Part shown: positions 61,307 through 64,000 of the stretch, in pieces | Position numbering within the stretch: the stretch's first letter is position 1 | Layout: every line of letters begins with the position of its first letter | Source: Roseiarcus sp036513315 | GTDB lineage: Bacteria > Pseudomonadota > Alphaproteobacteria > Rhizobiales > Beijerinckiaceae | Assembly: GCA_036513315.1 (NCBI GenBank) | Contig: DATBZF010000031.1 | Location: 124,001-188,000, forward strand | Direction: 5' to 3' | Length of the DNA stretch: 64,000 nucleotides | Made by a program: the position numbers and the translations under genes | The notes under the pieces: generated by a model | Seen by the model: the letters and a program-made list of their open reading frames with translations, nothing else | Databases searched by the model: none | What the model was told of the DNA's origin: nothing

Positions 61307-61891
61307 ATGTCATTTCTCATTGCTGGACTTTTGCGCTTTTGGCCGACCATCCGCTTGCGACGAAAAGGCGGGATCGCGATGGCGGCCGCCATGGTCGCGC
61401 CGGCGAGCCCGGCCGCCGCCGCGAGCGCCAGCGATCTGACCGCTTTCCTCGCCGCCTATCGATGCGAACTTGTCGAGCGGTTGCGCATGATCCACGCCGA
61501 TCCAGCGCCCGACGCGCGTCATCTGATCATTTACCTCTTGGACGCGCCCCGGGCCTATGTGCAATGCCTCTTCGTCGAAAATGACAGCAAAATTCTGTGC
61601 GAGGCGGAATCCGAATTCTACCGGCAAAAGGCAGGCGAACCCAGACGGTTCCGCATGACGCCGCAGTCCTTGGCGGCGCTCGCCCGGCTGGGCTTTTCGA
61701 CCGATGATTCCAAGGGCAATTATCGGCGCATAATCGACCTGACGGGGGCCGGCGACTTCACTGTGGTCGCCGATTTGCTCCTCTCAGCGCTTTATCAGGG
61801 CTACGGCGCGCGTCTCGACTCGCGATTGGAATGGGAGGCGCCGCTTGCGCCGGGAAAAGGAACCTTCGCACGCTGGGCGCCGTTCAGTTGA
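61307..61891 (+). CDS. Hypothetical protein
   Basis: About 194 residues from the ATG at 61307; not recognised. The first about 47 residues contain basic and hydrophobic stretches (MSFLIAGLLRFWP, then AMAAAMVAPASPAAAA), consistent with a signal peptide whose true start may be the internal Met near residue 25. The mature part has LTAFLAAYRCELVERLRMIH, RHLIIYLLDAPRAYVQCLFV and a Gly-Asp-Phe region, DLTGAGDFTVVADLLLSALY, suggesting an alpha/beta fold with three cysteines. The open frame extends upstream to 60929 but that part is antisense to the parvulin gene. Confidence 0.6.
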   Translation: MSFLIAGLLRFWPTIRLRRKGGIAMAAAMVAPASPAAAASASDLTAFLAAYRCELVERLRMIHADPAPDARHLIIYLLDAPRAYVQCLFVENDSKILCEAESEFYRQKAGEPRRFRMTPQSLAALARLGFSTDDSKGNYRRIIDLTGAGDFTVVADLLLSALYQGYGARLDSRLEWEAPLAPGKGTFARWAPFS

Positions 61892-62148
61892 GTTTGATTG
61901 ACGGTGTCGGCGCCTGCCAGCCTCGGCGATCCACGCAATTTCCTTGCCCTTAGCGGGCGATATCACTATATCAGCGTCGCGTCCGGCTGCTCGGCCGGGC
62001 GTAAACCATCGCTCTCGTCGCCGGTCCAAGCGCCGGCCCGCCTTCTGGCGGTGATGTAGCCGCCAATATGCGGCTCTATCCGGCGACCGGGAGCGCCCTT
62101 TAACGCCAACCCGCCGGCGCCGCCCAACCGGGCTTCTTAGGAGAACGA

Positions 62149-63909
62149 ATGTCTGCATCCACCGATACCTACGCGCCCTCGCGCGAGGATTTTTCCGCGT
62201 TACTGAATGAGACCTATGGCGAGGACGAGGCCTTCGAAGGGTCGGTCGTCAAGGGCCGGGTCGTCGCCATCGAAAAAGACATGGCGATCATCGATTGCGG
62301 TCTGAAGACCGAAGGGCGCGTCGCGCTCAAAGAATTCACCAATCACGGCCGCGATCCCGCGCCCGGCGTCGGCGACGAAGTCGAAGTCTATCTCGAGCGC
62401 ATCGAAAACGCGCTCGGCGAAGCGGTCATTTCGCGCGACAAGGCGCGCCGCGAAGAGAGCTGGGTCAAGCTCGAACAGGCCTTCGAGAAGAACGAGAAAG
62501 TCGACGGCGTCATCTTCAATCAGGTCAAAGGCGGCTTCACCGTCGACCTCGACGGCGCCGTGGCGTTCCTGCCGCGCAGCCAGGTCGACATCCGTCCGGT
62601 GCGCGACGTCGCGCCGCTGATGAACGTGCCGCAGCCGTTCCAGATCCTGAAAATGGACCGTCGCCGCGGCAATATCGTGGTGTCGCGCCGCACCGTGCTC
62701 GAAGAGAGCCGCGCCGAACAGCGCCACGAAATCGTCGCCAACCTCGCCGAAGGCCAGGTCATCGACGGCACCGTCAAGAACATCACCGATTACGGCGCGT
62801 TCGTCGATCTCGGCGGCATTGACGGCCTCTTGCATGTGACCGACATCGCCTGGCGTCGCGTCAACCATCCGACCGAGGTTCTCTCGATCGGCCAGACGGT
62901 CAAGGTCAAGATCATCAAGATCAACCACGAGACGCACCGCATCTCGCTCGGCATGAAGCAATTGCTCGAGGATCCGTGGGCGGCGATCGAGACCAAATAT
63001 GCGCTCGGCATGCGCCTCAAGGGCCGCGTGACCAACATCACCGACTATGGCGCGTTCGTCGAACTGGAGCCGGGCATCGAAGGGCTCATCCACGTCTCGG
63101 AAATGTCCTGGACCAAGAAGAACGTTCATCCCGGCAAGATCATTGCGACGAGCCAGGAAGTCGACGTCCAGGTGCTGGAAGTCGATTCCTCCAAGCGCCG
63201 GATTTCGCTCGGCCTCAAGCAGACCCTGCAAAATCCGTGGGAGGCCTTCGCCGAGAAACATCCGATCGGCTCGGAGGTCGAAGGCGAGGTCAAGAACAAG
63301 ACCGAATTCGGCCTGTTCATCGGCCTCGACGGCGATGTCGACGGTATGGTCCATCTGTCCGACCTCGACTGGAACAAGCCGGGCGAGCAGGTGATCGAGG
63401 ACTTCAAGAAGGGCGATATCGTGCGCGCCAAAGTGCTCGACGTCGATATGGAGAAGGAGCGCATCTCGCTGGGCGTCAAGCAGCTCGGCGGCGATCCTTT
63501 CGCGGCCAAGAAGCCGGTCGCCGAGGACGGCGCCGATGCGGGCTCGGGCGAATTGCGCAAGGGTCTCGTCGTCACCTGCGAAGTGATCGAGGTCAAGGAT
63601 GGCGGCATCGAAGTCAAGATCGCCGGCTCGGACCTGACCGCCTTCATCAAGCGCTCGGAACTGGCGCGCGATCGCGGCGACCAGCGCCCCGAACGTTTCG
63701 CTGTCGGCGAAAAGGTCGATGCGCGCATCACCCAGTTCGACCGCCGCGCCCGCAAGATCGCGGTGTCGATCAAGGCGCTCGAAGTCGCCGAAGAGAAGGA
63801 AGCGATCGCCCAATATGGGTCGGCCGATTCCGGCGCCTCGCTCGGCGACATCCTCGGCGCGGCGCTGAAGGCGCGCGACAAGGGCGACAAGGCCAAGAAG
63901 GCGGAATAA
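62149..63909 (+). CDS. rpsA: 30S ribosomal protein S1
   Basis: 586-residue RNA-binding ribosomal protein required for translation of most messages. Six S1 repeats are visible; each has the glycine-rich GxVxxIxxYGAFVxL/hgh pattern, for example KNITDYGAFVDLGGIDGLLH near 210 and TNITDYGAFVELEPGIEGLI near 297 (parts of repeats 3 and 4). The first two are ribosome-binding repeats. The ATG has GGAGAAC six bases upstream. The 257-base leader has no cmk gene as in many proteobacteria. A strong terminator follows. Confidence 0.96.
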   Translation: MSASTDTYAPSREDFSALLNETYGEDEAFEGSVVKGRVVAIEKDMAIIDCGLKTEGRVALKEFTNHGRDPAPGVGDEVEVYLERIENALGEAVISRDKARREESWVKLEQAFEKNEKVDGVIFNQVKGGFTVDLDGAVAFLPRSQVDIRPVRDVAPLMNVPQPFQILKMDRRRGNIVVSRRTVLEESRAEQRHEIVANLAEGQVIDGTVKNITDYGAFVDLGGIDGLLHVTDIAWRRVNHPTEVLSIGQTVKVKIIKINHETHRISLGMKQLLEDPWAAIETKYALGMRLKGRVTNITDYGAFVELEPGIEGLIHVSEMSWTKKNVHPGKIIATSQEVDVQVLEVDSSKRRISLGLKQTLQNPWEAFAEKHPIGSEVEGEVKNKTEFGLFIGLDGDVDGMVHLSDLDWNKPGEQVIEDFKKGDIVRAKVLDVDMEKERISLGVKQLGGDPFAAKKPVAEDGADAGSGELRKGLVVTCEVIEVKDGGIEVKIAGSDLTAFIKRSELARDRGDQRPERFAVGEKVDARITQFDRRARKIAVSIKALEVAEEKEAIAQYGSADSGASLGDILGAALKARDKGDKAKKAE

Positions 63910-63939
63910 GCGCGTCTTCCGGGATCGCTTCAAGCAACA

Positions 63940-63978
63940 GGCCCGCGCGGGAAGGCTTCCCGCGCGGGCCTTTTCTTT
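63940..63978 (+). terminator. Strong rho-independent terminator after rpsA
   Basis: A 14-base perfect stem (63940-63953 with 63957-63970) and 3-base loop, followed by TTTTCTTT. It begins 31 bases after the rpsA stop. Confidence 0.93.
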
Positions 63979-64000
63979 GCCCGATATTCAGACAGCCTTG

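Noticed and set aside
61892..62148. Possible minus-strand coding stretch (DADIVISPAKGKEIAWIAEAG) upstream of rpsA
   Set aside because: Looks protein-like over about 20 residues only and merges with arginine-rich sequence; no start or family support.
62200..63933. 577-codon open frame antisense to rpsA
   Set aside because: High-GC codon bias keeps the opposite strand open. Its translation is low-complexity Asp/Arg/Leu sequence with no family pattern, while rpsA is certain.

Overview
The window reads as a chromosomal segment of a GC-rich alphaproteobacterium of the order Hyphomicrobiales (Rhizobiales). My best guess is the Beijerinckiaceae/Methylocystaceae side, but no marker fixes the genus. 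The evidence is the gene set: a gbpR-chvE-gguA-gguB sugar locus, a MucR/Ros-family regulator, TimA (Tim44 domain)-mltA-smr, an Atm1-type exporter next to psd-pssA, an infA-maf-yacG run and an alphaproteobacterial low-cysteine DksA. I saw no rRNA, tRNA, CRISPR array, transposase or integrase. Most of the sequence is ordinary, densely packed chromosome with many 4-base stop/start overlaps.

Layout. 1-662: 3' part missing from an acyl-CoA thioesterase II gene. 779-7114: a probable deoxy-sugar catabolic operon (aldose epimerase-like DUF4432, PfkB sugar kinase, DeoC aldolase, two-domain aldehyde dehydrogenase) divergent from a DeoR-type repressor, with a symmetric operator between them. 7279-11026: two orphan periplasmic binding proteins and a dicarboxylate/amino-acid symporter. 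11028-16226: gbpR, chvE, gguA, gguB, a sugar ABC system. 16239-18502: an APH-type kinase/acyl-CoA dehydrogenase pair resembling a split ACAD10/11. 18663-24705: housekeeping genes (cycM, kdsB, pheA, timA, mltA, smr, clpP) plus a DUF3892 gene. 24743-29836: ArsR/SRPBCC pair, adenosine kinase, GumN-like protein, coaA, hisE.

29837-36210 is the accessory part: small secreted Gly/Tyr-rich proteins, an orphan TauB/SsuB-like ATPase, a lower-GC two-gene module of mobile mystery proteins A (HTH) and B (Fic), cutC, and the decayed remains of an XRE/MmyB-family regulator. 36254-49449 is mostly core: serA, UPF0158, a GT2 glycosyltransferase divergent from an STT3-like multi-pass membrane protein, sodB, a LOG protein, mucR with a degenerate zinc finger, Atm1-type exporter, psd, pssA, infA. 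49490-64000: maf, yacG; a tautomerase-cupin-DUF4865 operon divergent from a LysR regulator; an intact XRE/MmyB regulator divergent from an NTF2-like gene; oligopeptidase, NlpC/P60, dksA, argJ-mutT, a parvulin, and rpsA with a strong terminator.

How it works together. The first 16 kb suggests a carbohydrate uptake and breakdown region: sugar enters through ChvE-GguAB, while the DeoR-controlled operon phosphorylates a (deoxy)pentose, cleaves it to glyceraldehyde 3-phosphate plus acetaldehyde, and oxidises the aldehyde. The link between transporter and catabolic operon is inferred from proximity only. The most unusual parts are the mobile mystery A/B module, the DUF4432/kinase/aldolase/two-domain-dehydrogenase operon, the tautomerase-cupin-DUF4865 operon and the STT3-like/GT2 pair.
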